This document shows, one piece after another, positions 50,188-61,929 of a stretch of 64,000 bases of DNA. The stretch comes from Saururus chinensis (lineage: Eukaryota; Streptophyta; Magnoliopsida; Piperales; Saururaceae). Numbering within the stretch: position 1 is the stretch's first letter; each line of letters opens with the position of its first letter. Under the pieces are notes generated by a model that was given only the letters and a program-made list of their open reading frames with translations, did not search any database and was not told where the DNA came from. The DNA is taken from NCBI GenBank assembly GCA_035235625.1, contig CP141145.1:3224001-3288000 (forward strand), given 5' to 3'. The position numbers and the translations under genes are program-made.

Positions 50188-50900
50188 TATCTATTTTGGT
50201 GAAATGGACAAAGTTTTATCTTAATTATTGGAAGCTTAATGTGGATGGGGCTTGGAAAGGAAATCTAATTCATTCTGGAGTAGGCTGTGTCATTAGAGAT
50301 AGTCATGGTAATATTAGTCTCCTCTGTCATCATTATTATAGCCATAATATTATAATATGAGAGTTGAAGTGTTGGCTTTGATTGATAGTTTATGATATAA
50401 CTATAGCATTTAACTACTCTCTTTTTCTTGAATAAGATTCTTCTACTTTGGTTGAGATGGATCTTAGTAAAGTTTCAATCATGTGGTCCTTGGTGCATAT
50501 CATGGAGGAAATAAAGTCTTTTCTATCTCAACATACTATGTATTGAAGATATTGTATGAACAATTAGTTTGCTAGCTTTGCATGTACTATCTTACCTCCA
50601 AGCATATGTTGTACATCTTAGAAGACATGAAAAATGGCAAGTGTTTGGTACAAGAGCATAGCCATTATTGATAAAGCTAGTGTTTGGAATATTCGATGCA
50701 GATTTTAGAGTTGTTCTTTTTTGTGTGTGCTTTTTTTGGGTTTATGTAGGTTGTCCTATATGTATTGTCTGTAGTTGATGATAATGTTTGGGGTTATGGT
50801 TTCATGTTCCCCCTTGTATATCTTTTGATTAGTTAATAAATAAGTAGGAGTCTGCCTAAACCCCCACCCTACTAGTGGCTTTATTAAACAGAAAAAAAAG
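50188..50900 (+). pseudogene. RNase H-like LINE remnant, right copy
   Basis: This is the counterpart of the left copy at 4403 onward: VKWTK...LNYWKLNVDGAWKGN and GVGCVIRDSHGN can be read, followed by a frame shift near the 'cataatattataatatg' stretch. The VDGAWKGN form is closer to the family consensus than the left copy. It lies immediately beyond the CACTA element's right flank. Confidence 0.6.
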
Positions 50901-51039
50901 TCTCCCATGTCCTTACCACAGTTTGTTCTAACAGATGCATTCGGCTCTTGAGTGCAGAAAATATTGAAATATTAAAGCTCAAGATACATATGAAGTAGAT
51001 GCATATTTCCATGATTATCAACTGTCCTATGTTGGCTGG

Positions 51040-53001
51040 TCAGACAGGGATAGGATTAACGAGCACCGAATTTATAAGAATCTTGGTCCCATGTCCGGAG
51101 TCACTATAACCATCACAATATTGGTACAAGATCTGAACTACGCGAGCTAGACCAGCTACTCTCATGAGTATAGCCTTTGGGACAGAAGTGTCATGGAGGA
51201 AGACACTATTCACCTGCTTCCATGCAGTATCCACCATGGCCTGGAGTACCTTGTATGCCTCTTCTTCTGTGCATCCATGGTCCTTCATGTAGGTCTCTAC
51301 CGCTGTAGGACTATCGCCTCTCTCTTGTTCTTCCTGACAGAAACCACACATAAAATATGCTGAGATGAAATAGCCATGAGTTTTCTTGATAACAATTTTC
51401 TCTGGTATGTAACGAAAAGGTAGGCATTACCTTGTGCCCAACAATGTCATCCCTGAGTCTGCCGATTATGGATGCTGCAACAACAATCTTGGGTACTTTT
51501 ATCACCCACTCAAAGACTTCTTTGGCCGCAATTTCATCCAGACCAACCAAGGAAGCCACGGTCAGCAAAGGATAGCCACTGGTTACTAGTGCATTGTCCA
51601 TGTATTCTTCAAATGTCGGCATAATTTTCGAATAAAACCATTGTGCTTCCACAAAGTATGCCTTAATTATTGTAATCATCTGCCATGGAAGTAATCAAAT
51701 AATATTCATTATCCATCAAATTAGTCTTGTCACAATTCGATAATAATAATATATTTTGCAAAAAAGAATAAAGGGCAATTCCAAAGTGTGCCATTTTTGC
51801 ATACTGTCGGTCTCAAGTATTTAAAACGATATTTCTCTTCAGGTATAAGCAGTTGCCCAAATCCACTGATGGTGTTCACAAGAGCATGATAGGCCATCTT
51901 CATGTAGTCTGGCAATTCGTCAAACAGCTTGGATATCCCATCTGAAAGTGAAAAGGACCAAAACGAACAAAATGTCTTAATAGAAATTATGTAACAAAGA
52001 ATATATGTTCTTAGCTAAGTTGATATGGTTGGAAGTCTAAAAGCCAAAAACCTTTCAATTGCCTTAGTGAATAGTTGGAGCTCCTCAAGTGTGCCATAGA
52101 CATCATATGTGTCATCCATAACTGACGTTAATATGATAGTCTTGGTCATTATTTCCCTTGCTCTCGCGTACTTCGGCTCAGAAAGCGACTCAAGTACCCA
52201 AAAGTACAATTCAACTATTCTGTCCCTAATAAAGGGAAGTTTGGTGGGAAGTCCCAAAATCCTTTCCACCACCTGAAGACACAAGAAAGTTGCATCCACC
52301 ACTTATCTCACCTTATACTACCAGTATGAAGTACTACAACGACGTTGTTACCTTGTTAACTCTGCTAGCTCTTTCTGGTGCAGGACCTGCGATACATTGA
52401 AATCCAACTTTGCAAGCTCTAGCACTATCTTATTCCTGTTATCTTCTTCCTCCAGGCATGAGATAGAGCGCCTTGCTTTCAGCCTTTCAGTGCACCTGTT
52501 TAATGGTATCTCAAGTGCAAACTCTACTTGTCGAGCAAGCGAACCCTTGAGATGTGGCAAAGCTGCCTTAAGCCTTTCAGTGGTGAAGGATAGAGCTTCA
52601 TCAAGTATTTCTTCCCCCTCAACACTTAGATATGCTGCATCATATAAGCTTAGCATGCCTCTTACATCATCGGCTATGCTCTCCTTGAATTTTCCCGAGT
52701 TGTCTATAAACCTCTTGAACACATCTGCATGAACAAGTTGGGGCCAATGCCACGAAGATTGTGACTAGTAAATTTTGATGTAAATAAGAAGAGAAATGCT
52801 ATCCATCATCATGGACCCATGCTTAAACATGTTAACTAACCTGTTGATACATTGTAGCCTTGCTGCCTTAGCAATCGAAAATGCAAGGCAACCTCGCGAA
52901 GATCAGAACTTGCATTGCAGGAATTGCTATCGGCTTCGTAAATTTGCTTCAGCGCTTCCATTATCTCCGTCTCAAAATGGTATCCAATTCCTGTTCTTTG
53001 T
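51040..53001 (-). pseudogene. Terpene synthase (TPS-a type) pseudogene, 5'-truncated copy
   Basis: Exons 51040-51333, 51431-51679, 51805-51941, 52052-52272, 52352-52724 and the 3' part of exon 2 (52841-53001) match the left-hand gene with the same introns. Exon 1, the first 110 bases of exon 2 and the promoter are absent. Exon 3 is the normal 373 nt and reads on through [20 protein letters not shown]. Exon 4 has 2 extra bases just after RWWKG, and exon 5 has 1 extra base in WDIQAV, giving an immediate stop. DDTYD and the NSE motif remain in their exons. It cannot make a full enzyme. Confidence 0.9.
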
Positions 53002-54333
53002 GGCTATCTCCGTCTTCTCTCTCTATGCCAATTAGGTTCCCGTCACCATATTACTTTCTTACGCCATTAAACATGCAAGAAACATGGAAATATGAATAAG
53101 AGTGAAAATATGGACAGTAGCTGTTTAACGTGCCATTTGTTCTTGGCCACTTGATTTGTCTATTTCTACCTGCACTCGTGCCTTAGTAGTGGGACAGAAT
53201 CTCAATCACCCACTAATTTCATGAAAGAGAAATCTATCCAGCCTTGTAGCTTCAGCGCTTACTAGTGTGCTGTCGCCCCTCTGTCGCATGATATTGTGGC
53301 CAACTCACTAGCCAACGCTAAAGCTACACGGGGATGGCTTGATGTAAATTGGGGGCCTAAAGCAAATTTTAAATGAATCATTTATGTTCTCTCCTCGTCC
53401 CATATTAATAACTTCATTAGAAAAAGTAGTGATTTTTATTGACTAGTCATTCTAAAGCAGTATCTCAAGACATAGAAAGTTGAATAAGACCACCTTACAT
53501 TGATGTGTTAGTAAATGAAACTGAAGTATTCATGGGACGCTAGGAGAATATAAAGTTGGAATCAATACAGTTGATGTGTTAGTAAATGAAACTGAACTAT
53601 CCATGGGACGCTACGAAGTAAATATCTTTTGTCACTAACGGGCATTGAAGTAGGAATCTCAAGTTGATTTCTGCTATAATCCTTAGTAACTGGCAAATGT
53701 TTTTTCTTTGAGAAACAAGTATTTTCATATTAATTCTGTTCTGTGGCATGCTGCTTATATTAGTTTTTGTAGCTTTTTAACATGTTTGTGAAGTTATATA
53801 CTCTGTATGGATATCTATTTGGAGAAACATAATGCCGGTTCTGACTTTGTCTATTTGGATATGGGATGGAACATCTCTACGTCTGCTTTCTATGATGAAC
53901 AGATATATCTATTAACTCTTATCTGTTTATTAAAATTGTCACTTAGAAACTGAGGTACTACTATGAGGGATACCCATATATATGACTACACTAATATATA
54001 TGACTTACGGGTTAAAGACCCATAAGTCTTAAACTAATTTATGACTTTGTGGTGGGCATACAGTAAACTAATATCTATCTATCTAACACATGAAGCATGG
54101 CTATATGTAATGGCTCATTTTAACTTTGCCCTGACATATCCTCTTAAAGAAATCTTAAAGACATAAGTTGAGTAAGGACATAAGTTGAGTAACTAATATA
54201 TGACTTGGTGGCAGCCGCATATACACTAAACATGGCTATTTGTTAGCCCTTCAGCTTATCTTACCAAAAAAATAAAAATCGATTGAAGAATGACAATAAA
54301 GATGAGAATGACTTGTGTAATTGTGGCCACGGA
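53002..54333. other. Unassigned stretch between the duplication and the MYB fragment
   Basis: No domain was recognised. It contains a short direct repeat 'gttagtaaatgaaactgaa' (about 53508 and 53579, with 'catgggacgcta' following) and 'gacataagttgagta' twice near 54165-54190. It may include the intron and lost third exon of the MYB gene on the minus strand, but the DNA-binding helix expected there was not found. Confidence 0.35.
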
Positions 54334-54423
54334 ACTCACTTGTTCCCAAGTACGTTGTGGAGTAGTTGATGAGCTCATCCTCCTCTTCAGTGAAGTTGCC
54401 CTGTTTATGATCAGGCCTGAGGT
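54334..54423 (-). pseudogene. R2R3-MYB transcription factor exon 2, 3' part
   Basis: Read on the minus strand: LRPDHKQGNFTEEEDELIN, then, one base out of frame, LHNVLGNK, ending at a GTGAGT donor (54334-54339). This is the end of repeat R2 and the start of R3 in plant R2R3-MYB proteins (usual form NYLRPD.KRGNF..EEDELI..LH..LGNKW), with the intron at its canonical place. A 1-bp deletion breaks the frame before LHN. The 5' part of the same exon lies beyond the retrotransposon, at 61908-61929. R2R3-MYBs are DNA-binding regulators; this one is dead. Confidence 0.82.
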
Positions 54424-55243
54424 CTAATTGAATGAAGAAGAATTCAGTTCAGAAAATTCAGAGAAAATATAAAACAGAGAGTTTTCAGAATGAAGAGGTA
54501 ATTCCGTCAATCACTAATGCAAGGTCTAGACCACCGTTGGAATGAGTTGTGGGAACATGGCTAATTTGGTCTGTTGAGTACGATTAATTGAGTTGTTAAT
54601 TCCGTTAGTCATCTCCTTCATGAGGCTTCAGATTGAATAGTATTTTAACAGGGCGATGAAGAGAATTAATTCTAATAATCACCCAGGGAGAAAATGCATA
54701 TAAATACGAGGGAAACCAATTGGAGAGGGACTTTTTGAATTTCAAATTTCTGCTAAAAGCCAGAGAGCAGGGCTCCCCTTTGTTTCCGTAGAACCAGATC
54801 TGGAAGAGATCTGTATGTGCCTATTTGAGAGATTCTCAAGCTCGTGGTGGAAGCGTGTTTGCTCCCAAGCTTCAGAGTCGATCTAATCCTAGAGCTAAGT
54901 GCAGAACAATTTAGTTTTGGAATTCTATAAATCAGAGCCATAAAGATCTGTAATACGAGTCAAGTTTAAGGATTGTGACTATTCTATTATCGAATTTCTC
55001 TGTGTACTTTAGCTGTTTCAGATTGAATTAGTGCATTACTGAGATTATGGACATTTGAAGTATTGGAAATCGAAATTGAGTTTAAAGTTTGATGCAATTT
55101 TACTAATGAATTCCAATGTTGCTGTTAAATGTTCCAAGTTGCATTTTAGATTTCTGAACAACTGATTCTCACTTGTTGATATTCAGAATTAACAATTTGT
55201 AGTACTTGGTTAATTGTTAAGAGTTGGAATTGTGATTACATCA
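54424..55243 (+). repeat. 5' LTR of the Ty3/gypsy element
   Basis: It aligns with 60985-61907. It contains the TATAAATA box near 54707-54714 and 'gactattctattatcgaattt' style U5 sequence, and ends ...TTACATCA before the primer-binding site. Its exact left edge within the MYB exon is uncertain by about ten bases. Confidence 0.88.
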
Positions 55244-55245
55244 TT

Positions 55246-55257
55246 TGGTATCAAAGC
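55246..55257 (+). other. Primer-binding site (initiator Met-tRNA type)
   Basis: TGGTATCAAAGC, two bases after the LTR, matches the usual plant TGGTATCAGAGC complement of the initiator methionine tRNA 3' end with one difference. Confidence 0.85.
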
Positions 55258-55265
55258 GGTATTAA

Positions 55266-55495
55266 GGGGTCATTTGGGTACTGAATTAATTCAATAGTGA
55301 ATTAATTCAAAAAATTCACCGCCGAAACTAAATTACGTTTGGTAAGAGAATTTGTTAGAATAAATTCAAATGTCGCGTTAAACCCAATTTTAAAACTTTA
55401 AACTAATATAACTCTCTCTCTCTCGAACTCAGATATGCACGTTCTTTGTCCAATTACACTTCTAAATTCATTCTCTATCAAACAAGATCCCACAA
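55266..55495. mobile_element. Possible MITE nested in the gypsy leader
   Basis: The left edge GGGGTCATTTGGGTA and the complement of the right edge GGGATCTTGTTTGATA resemble the GGG-TC-TTTGG terminal repeats of common plant MITEs. The interior is AT-rich and non-coding. The match between ends is imperfect and no target duplication was confirmed. Confidence 0.35.
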
Positions 55496-55529
55496 GGATA
55501 GGTAATTTTCAATTTTTATAGTGGGCCCT

Positions 55530-56719
55530 TGATAAGTATGAAATATATATCTATTTTATATGCCTTTTTATCTTATTTGCTAGTATAGATTAGGTTAATT
55601 AAGCGTTAGTTATGGTTTATTTAGATTAAGATAGTTATTAATATTTTAGTTTAATTATTAATTAATTTTTTAGTTATTTGTAGTTTAGGCGTGTATTTAA
55701 ATGATGTTAGAATTTTAATTACATTGTACATGTCCAAAGTATGATATTTTATATTTTGTAAGTAAAGTGAGCTTGTCGAGGTACTTAGACGATATTTAAA
55801 ATAATTAAAAATAGTTTTGACATGTTTTTAAGTGATTTGGATAACTTTTCGGAGTTATAAACAAGTTGAAAATTAATATGGACATGAAGAAAAACTTAAT
55901 GAACAAAAATTGGACTGTCCAGATTGCAGAAACAGTGTAGCCATTCGAACGGGGCGCTTGAAGTATCAAACTGCATAACATAAATTCAGACAAAAACTCA
56001 GTATAGGCGTTCAAACGGGCATGCAGGGCATTCGAACGGGATAACGCGCAGTTTCCTAGTTTTAGTGAATTTTAATTCTTTTTCATATTGAACTTCTTTC
56101 TCCTGCTCTTATGCCTATATAAAGATATATTTAGCTTGAAATTGGGGGATTCCAGTAGATTTTATAAAGAGAAAAAGGAAGAAGAAGATGAAAGAGAACT
56201 CAAAGCTTTTAATAGATATTCAAGTGTTTTCTACTACAATGGAAGGCTAGACTTTTCTTTTACTTAGGAGTTGTGAAGCTATAGATAAGTTTTAGTTTTT
56301 TTTCTTTTTAATTTAGATCTTAGTTATGAATGATGACGGGTCATGCCTATAGCTAGTTTAGTGTAGATGATTCGTGCTATTGTCGAAGATAGTTCATGCT
56401 ATGAAATTTAATTAATAATTCTTTCTGAAGTAATTCTAGCTTGTTGCTGAGAATACTTGTTCATATTCACACTAGATTTAGATTAAAAGTTAAGGAATTG
56501 TTATGGTTCTATAGTGGATTCAATTTCGTAAGTAATTTTTATCATATTAATCTCTTGTTTTTAAACTAGTTGATTTCTTTCCTTTACTTAATTAAAGTTT
56601 AAGTTTATTTTAGTTTTTAATCAGAAAATTCCTCTTTAGATTTAGTGATAATCCATCCGTCCTTGAGGTTCGACAACCCTTAAATACTTATCCTAGTACA
56701 ATTACCTTATACACTTGCA
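55530..56719 (+). repeat. Possible nested LTR-like insertion in the gypsy leader
   Basis: It starts TGATAAGTATGAAATATATA and ends 'gaggttcgacaaccctt' ... ACACTTGCA, both in the style of another plant LTR group. It contains a CTATATAAAG promoter-like box near 56115 and a TTCGAACGG pair (55937-56035) like that of family X. Flanking target repeats were not found, so the boundaries are tentative. It is a solo LTR or the element's own leader. Confidence 0.4.
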
Positions 56720-56999
56720 AAGGGTTTAATTATAAACAATCAGCCCTACCTATATTGCATGTTTGTCAAGGCTCAAATCTATATGAACGATAACCATTGA
56801 AAATTATAGAATCTGTAATTTTTAAAATGGTGATTAGGAGACTGAATTGACTAAATGTGATTCAGGCTGATTTAGGTTTGAAACGACCTGAATCTAACTT
56901 CAATACTTAATTGTTAATTCAGCGCAGCTTCTGTACACAAGTGCCAGAAAATAAAAAGGTAAAACTACGTCTTGCAAGCTAAAAAGTGGAGCAACAACA

Positions 57000-58437
57000 T
57001 AGTGGGAATAGTTACAAATGGAAAGAAACAGACAAGGAAAACAGATTATTAAAAGCTGGGCTAGAATGAAGCAAATGCTAGGAGCTCGATTCTTACCTCC
57101 AGATTATGAGCAACTCTTGCATCATAGCTATCAAAATTGTAGGAAGGGTAATAAAACAGTTGCAGAATACATTGAAGAATTTCAGAGACTGGCTGCTAGA
57201 AAATAATGTGCATGAAATTGAAGGACAACAAGTGCAGAGATATATAGATGGGCAGAAGTATTCAATTAAGGACATGGTTACTGTTACTCTAGTTTATACT
57301 CTAAATGATGCTTTTCAGTTGTTAGTACGAGCTGAAAAGTTTTTAAATAGTCATTCAATACACAAAACTGGTTTTAACAGCAGAGTGACCTCCAGTAATT
57401 TTGATCCTCAAAAAAATAGAACTACTTCAAATGAAGGTGAGAGTTCTAATGCTGCAACAAATAAAGTTAGATTGACAGAAGTTTTTCCTAGAAGAAATCC
57501 TAGTAGATATCAAGACAAAGGAACTACTTCTACAGCACCCAACCCATATGTTAAAGCAAGACCAAATAAATGCTTTAGATGTTTACAACCAGGACATTAC
57601 TCTAACAAATGTCCTGTATCTAAAGCTAATTTACAAGCAGTAAGAAGATTTGCTTTACTTATTGAACAAATGAAAGAACAGGAACAAAATGAAGGAAATG
57701 ACATTCTTGAAGAAGAAGAAAGGAAGGAAAAGGTTCCTGAAGATGAAGGTTTAGATTGTGAAAATCATCCTCTGAGTTTGGTGATCAGGAAACTGTTATT
57801 AACTTCACCAGCTGAAGCCAACAGTCAACGACATCAAATTTTCCATATTAAGGGAACAATCAATAAAAGAGTATGCACAGTTATCATTGATGGTGGCAAT
57901 TCAGAAAATTTGATTGCTAAAAAAGCAGTTAATAAACTAGGTTTGACATTACAACCACATCCGACACCATATACAATTGGTTGGATTAAAAATGTGAAAC
58001 CCATTAAGATTGAGCATCAATGTACAATACCATTCTCCATTGGAAAAAGTTATCAAACAGAGTTTGTGTGTGATATAGTGGATATGGAAGCTTGCCATAT
58101 ATTGTTAGGTAGACCCTGGCAATTTGATGAATCTGTGATGCATGATGGTCATTCTAACACTTATTCTTTTTCTCATAAAGGAGTTAAAGTTGTATTTCTT
58201 CCCAGTGTTACAAAAACTGAAGAATTACCAAAACCCAAATCCACAGTCAGTTTTATTCAAAGCATGAAGTCTACTCTGAAAACAAGAAATGTGGTCTATG
58301 CAGTGGTAGAGAAAAAGAAGCAAGCATATGAAGGACATATACCAGAACCTGTCAGCATATTATTAAAACAATACAAATCCATAGCTGATGATGACCTGCC
58401 CATGACTATACTACCTATGCAAAATTTACAACATTAG
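57000..58437 (+). pseudogene. Gag and protease region of the Ty3/gypsy element
   Basis: The gag text MLGARFLPPDYEQLLHHSYQ is typical of plant Ty3 elements. A CCHC zinc knuckle, CFRCLQPGHYSNKCP, lies near 57570-57615. It is followed by an acidic linker and an aspartic protease region with IIDGGNSENLIA near 57880-57920, where the catalytic DSG/DTG-like triad sits. Then comes ACHILLGRPWQFD, the C-terminal protease signature. Fossil coding remains. Confidence 0.9.
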
Positions 58438-59742
58438 ATAGACTTCCAGCCTAGTGCCAGCTTACCCCATTATAGAATGACCCCTACTTAACACAAGGAG
58501 CTACAAAGGCAAGTTGAGGATCTGCTTGAAAGAGGACTTATTAGGGAGAGTATCAGTCTAGTGGCAGTACCTACTTTATTGGTGCCAAAGAAGAATGGGG
58601 AATGGAGGATGTGCATAGATTGCAGGGCAGTGAATAAGATCACAGTCAGGTACAGTTTTTCCATACCTCGTCTTGATGACATGCTAGATCAACTACAAGG
58701 TACATAAGTGTTTTCTAAAATAGACCTACAAAGTGGCTATCATCAAATAAGAATGAAGGAGGGAGATGAATGGAAAACAATATTTAAAACAAGAGAGGGC
58801 TTATACGAATGGTTAGTAATGTCTTTTGGCCTTATAAATGCCCCAAGCACTTTTATGAGAATGATGACATATGTTCTTAAACCAGTTTTGGGTAAGAGTG
58901 TAGTTCTCTATTTTGATGATATTTTAATATATAGTCATTCAAAGGGGATCATTTAAAGCATTTGGAAGAAGTGTTGCAGTTATGGAGAAACATGAATTGA
59001 GTATAAATGTTAAGAAATGTTCCTTTATGACTCCATGGTTGGTATTTCTAGGCTATGTGATTACAGCAGGAGGAATCAAAGTGGATGAAAGTAAGATTAA
59101 AACTATTGTTGATTGGCCAACTCCCCAAACAATACAAGAAGTTAGAAGCTTTCATGGCTTGGCTACCTTCTATAGAAGGTTTGTAAGAAATTTCAGTTTC
59201 ATTGCAGCCCCTTTGACATACTGTATGAAAGGTAAAATTTTCAAATGGACTAAAGTAGCCGTTGAAAGTTTTGAAGCACTCAAACAAAAATTGACTACAA
59301 CACCTGTTCTAGTGTTACCAGATTTTTCTAAAAATTTTGAAATAGAGTGTGATGCTTCGGGAATAAGAATTGTGGTGGTCTTGTCACAAGAAATGAAGCC
59401 AATAGCCTTTACAGTGAAAAACTCAATGATGTGAGATAGAAATGGTTGGCCTATAAGTTAGAACTATATGCTTTAGTTCAATCTTTAAGGCATTGGAGAC
59501 AATACCTCTTACACAAGGAGTTCACTCTGCATACATATCATTAACCCTTGAGATATCTTAAAAATCAAACAAAGTTGGATCGCATTTATGCAAGGTGGAT
59601 TACAAAGAAACAAGAATATACCTTCTTAATTAAGCATCGTTCAGGAAAGTTAAACCAAGTGGCAGATGCTTTAAGTCGAAGGCATGTTTTATTGACAACC
59701 TTGCATGCTACTGTGTTTGGTTTTGAAGAAATAAAACAATAA
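58438..59742 (+). pseudogene. Reverse transcriptase and RNase H region of the Ty3/gypsy element
   Basis: RT motifs are visible in order: [19 protein letters not shown] near 58590, [15 protein letters not shown] near 58712, [12 protein letters not shown] and the catalytic YFDDILIYS near 58909-58935. [17 protein letters not shown] and the RNase H start (FEIECDASG) near 59337 follow, and then KHRSGKLNQVADALSRR near 59635. Fossil coding remains with several breaks. Confidence 0.92.
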
Positions 59743-60960
59743 TGTACTATTGATTCAGATTTTAAATCTATTTGGCAAAATTGTCAAGAACACAATTTAG
59801 CCAGTGGAGAATATATTTTAAAAGATGGATTCTTGTTCAAGGGCAACAAATTGTGCATTCCTGCAAGTTCATTGCGTGAGAAATTGATTAAAGAACTACA
59901 TGAAGGGGGAAGGGCAGGCCATTTTGGAAAAGATAAGACCCTATCCCTAGTACAAGACAAATATTATTGGCCTAAATGCAGAAAAAAAGTTCATAATACA
60001 ATAAAACATTGTCAAATATGTCAGAAATTCAAAGGCCAATCACAAAATATAGGTCTATACTTACCTTCACCCATTCCAGACAAACCTTACGAAGACATAT
60101 CCTTGGATTTTGTGTTAGGATTGCCCAGGATACAGAAGGGTAATGACTCAGTGTTTGTGGTTGTAGATCATTTTTCGAAGATGGCACACTTCATTGGGTG
60201 CAAGAAGGTCCATGATGTTGTTTATATTGCTCAATTATTTTTCAAAGAGGTATTTAAAATACATGGATTTCCTAAGCCTATTACCTCTGACAGAGACAAT
60301 AAGTTTCTTAGCCATTTTTGGTTAACACTATGGAGAAGAGCAAATACTCATTTGAACTTCAGTTCAACCTGTCACCCACAAATAGATGGGCAGACTGAGA
60401 TGGTGAACAGGTCTTTAGGTAATTTGCTTTGAACTCTATGTGCAGGAAAACATGGACAATGGGAAAATGTGTTGCCATAAGCAGAGTTTGCATTAAAGCT
60501 TCGGTAAATAGAACTACTGGAAAATCTCCATTTCAAATAGTGTATGGCTGGAATCTTAGATATACTTTGGATCTTATGCCTATCACTAGAGATAAAGAGG
60601 ATCATTTAACTGCTATTCATAGTTTGCAACAATTTGTTCTAATCCATCAAGAAGTCAAAGACCATATATCTTCTGTTAATGCTAAATATAAGCATTATGC
60701 AGATAAATCTCATAGGGAAAAACACTTCGAAGAAGGACAGCTGGTCATGGTGTACTTGAATAAGGAACGTATGCCTACTAGTGTTTATAAGAGCTTGGGC
60801 AAAGAAAATTTGGTCCCTTTTGCATTTTGTACAAGATTAATGCTAATGCCTATGTCCTAGAATTACCAGCTGAATGGAACATATCTCCCACCTTTATTGT
60901 CAAGGATTTGCATGAATATTATGCACCTCAAGAAGACTTTTCCAATGAGGATTCGAGGGC
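59743..60960 (+). pseudogene. Integrase region of the Ty3/gypsy element
   Basis: The HHCC zinc region (ELHEGGRAGHFGKDKT to CQICQKFK, about 59895-60030) precedes the core with SLDFVLGLP, FSKMAHFIGC, ITSDRDNKFLSHFW and CHPQIDGQTEMVNR, where the DDE residues sit. The C-terminal part (about 60840-60960) reads NAYVLELPAEW and ends without a chromodomain. Fossil coding remains. Confidence 0.9.
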
Positions 60961-60984
60961 AAATCTTCAAAAGGAGGGAGGCAC

Positions 60985-61907
60985 TGATGAAGTTTAATTG
61001 AATGAAGAAGAATTTAGTTCAGAAAATTCAAAGAAAATATAAAATAGAAAGTTTTCAGAAGCTTTTCGTCGAATAGTTTGAATAGATTTTAGAATGAAGG
61101 TGTAATTCCGTCAATCACTAATGCGAGGTCTAGACCACCGTTAAATTGAATTGTGGGAATATGTCTAATTCGGTCTTTTGAGTATGACTAATTGAGTTGT
61201 TAATTCGGTTAGTCATCTCCTTCACGAGGCTTTGGATTGAACAGTATTTTAACAGAGTTTTAGGACAGGGCGATGAAGAGAATTAATTCTAATAATCACC
61301 CAGGGAGAAAATGCATATAAATACGATGGAAACCAATTGGAGAGGGACTTTTTGAATTTCGAATTTCTGCTGAAAGCCAGAGAGTGGAGCTCCCCTTTGT
61401 TTCCGTAGAACTAGATCTGAGAGAGATCTGTGTGTGCCTGTTTGAGAGATTCTCAGGCTCATGGTGTAAGCGTGTTTGCTCCCAAGCTTCAGAGTCGATC
61501 TAATCCTAGAGCTAAGTGTAGAATAATTTAGTTTCTGTTTGTTCTGTTTTGCAAAGTAGAAATTTCTGTTTGTAACTGTTTTGGAATTCTATAAATGGGA
61601 GCCATGAAGATCTGTAATATGAGTCAAGTTTAAGGATTGTGACTATTCTGTTATCGAATTTCTCTGTGTACTTTAGCTGTTTCAGATTGAATTAGTGTAT
61701 TACTGAGATTATGGACATTTGAGGTATTGGAAATCGAAATTGAGTTTAAAGTTTGATGCAATTCTGCTAATGAATTCCGATGTTGCTGTTAAATGTTCCA
61801 AGCTGCATTTTAGAATTCTGAACAACTGATTCTCACTTGTTGATATTCAGAATTAACACTTTGTAGTAATTGATTAATTGTTAAGAGTTGGAATTGTGAT
61901 TACATCA
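60985..61907 (+). repeat. 3' LTR of the Ty3/gypsy element
   Basis: It starts TGATGAAGTTTAATTG after the purine tract AAAGGAGGGAGGCAC and ends TTACATCA, directly against the MYB exon text TCCACCTGAG. It is longer than the 5' copy because of two internal stretches absent there. Confidence 0.9.
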
Positions 61908-61929
61908 TCCACCTGAGTCTGCAGCTCTT
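61908..61929 (-). pseudogene. R2R3-MYB exon 2, 5' part
   Basis: On the minus strand, the acceptor gacag (61930-61934) is followed by KSCRLRW, the conserved start of R2R3-MYB exon 2, which then runs into the end of the retrotransposon. Together with 54334-54423 this locates the insertion between the RLRW and LRPD codons. Exon 1 was not found upstream. Confidence 0.8.

Larger units (their letters stand above)
45797..53001. repeat. Segmental duplication, right copy
   Basis: It repeats 3127-7267 in the same orientation, with about 3% difference, and is interrupted by the CACTA element 46707-50102. The left joint follows the GTCACA end of the neighbouring retroelement fossil. The right joint lies within terpene synthase exon 2 after 'gttctttgt'. 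A 48-bp stretch near 50745-50795 is present here and missing from the left copy at about 5055. Confidence 0.9.
54424..61907 (+). mobile_element. Ty3/gypsy LTR retrotransposon inserted in a MYB exon (broken fossil)
   Basis: LTRs of about 0.8 and 0.9 kb lie at 54424-55243 and 60985-61907. They share 'aattgaatgaagaagaat' at the start, a TATAAATACGA box and the end GATTACATCA. A primer-binding site TGGTATCAAAGC lies at 55246-55257 and a purine tract at 60969-60984. The domain order gag, protease, RT, RNase H, integrase defines Ty3/gypsy. No chromodomain was seen. The coding region has several breaks (roughly half a dozen) and the 5' internal part carries further insertions. The two LTRs differ by several percent plus indels, so the insertion is probably a few million years old. 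Confidence 0.92.
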
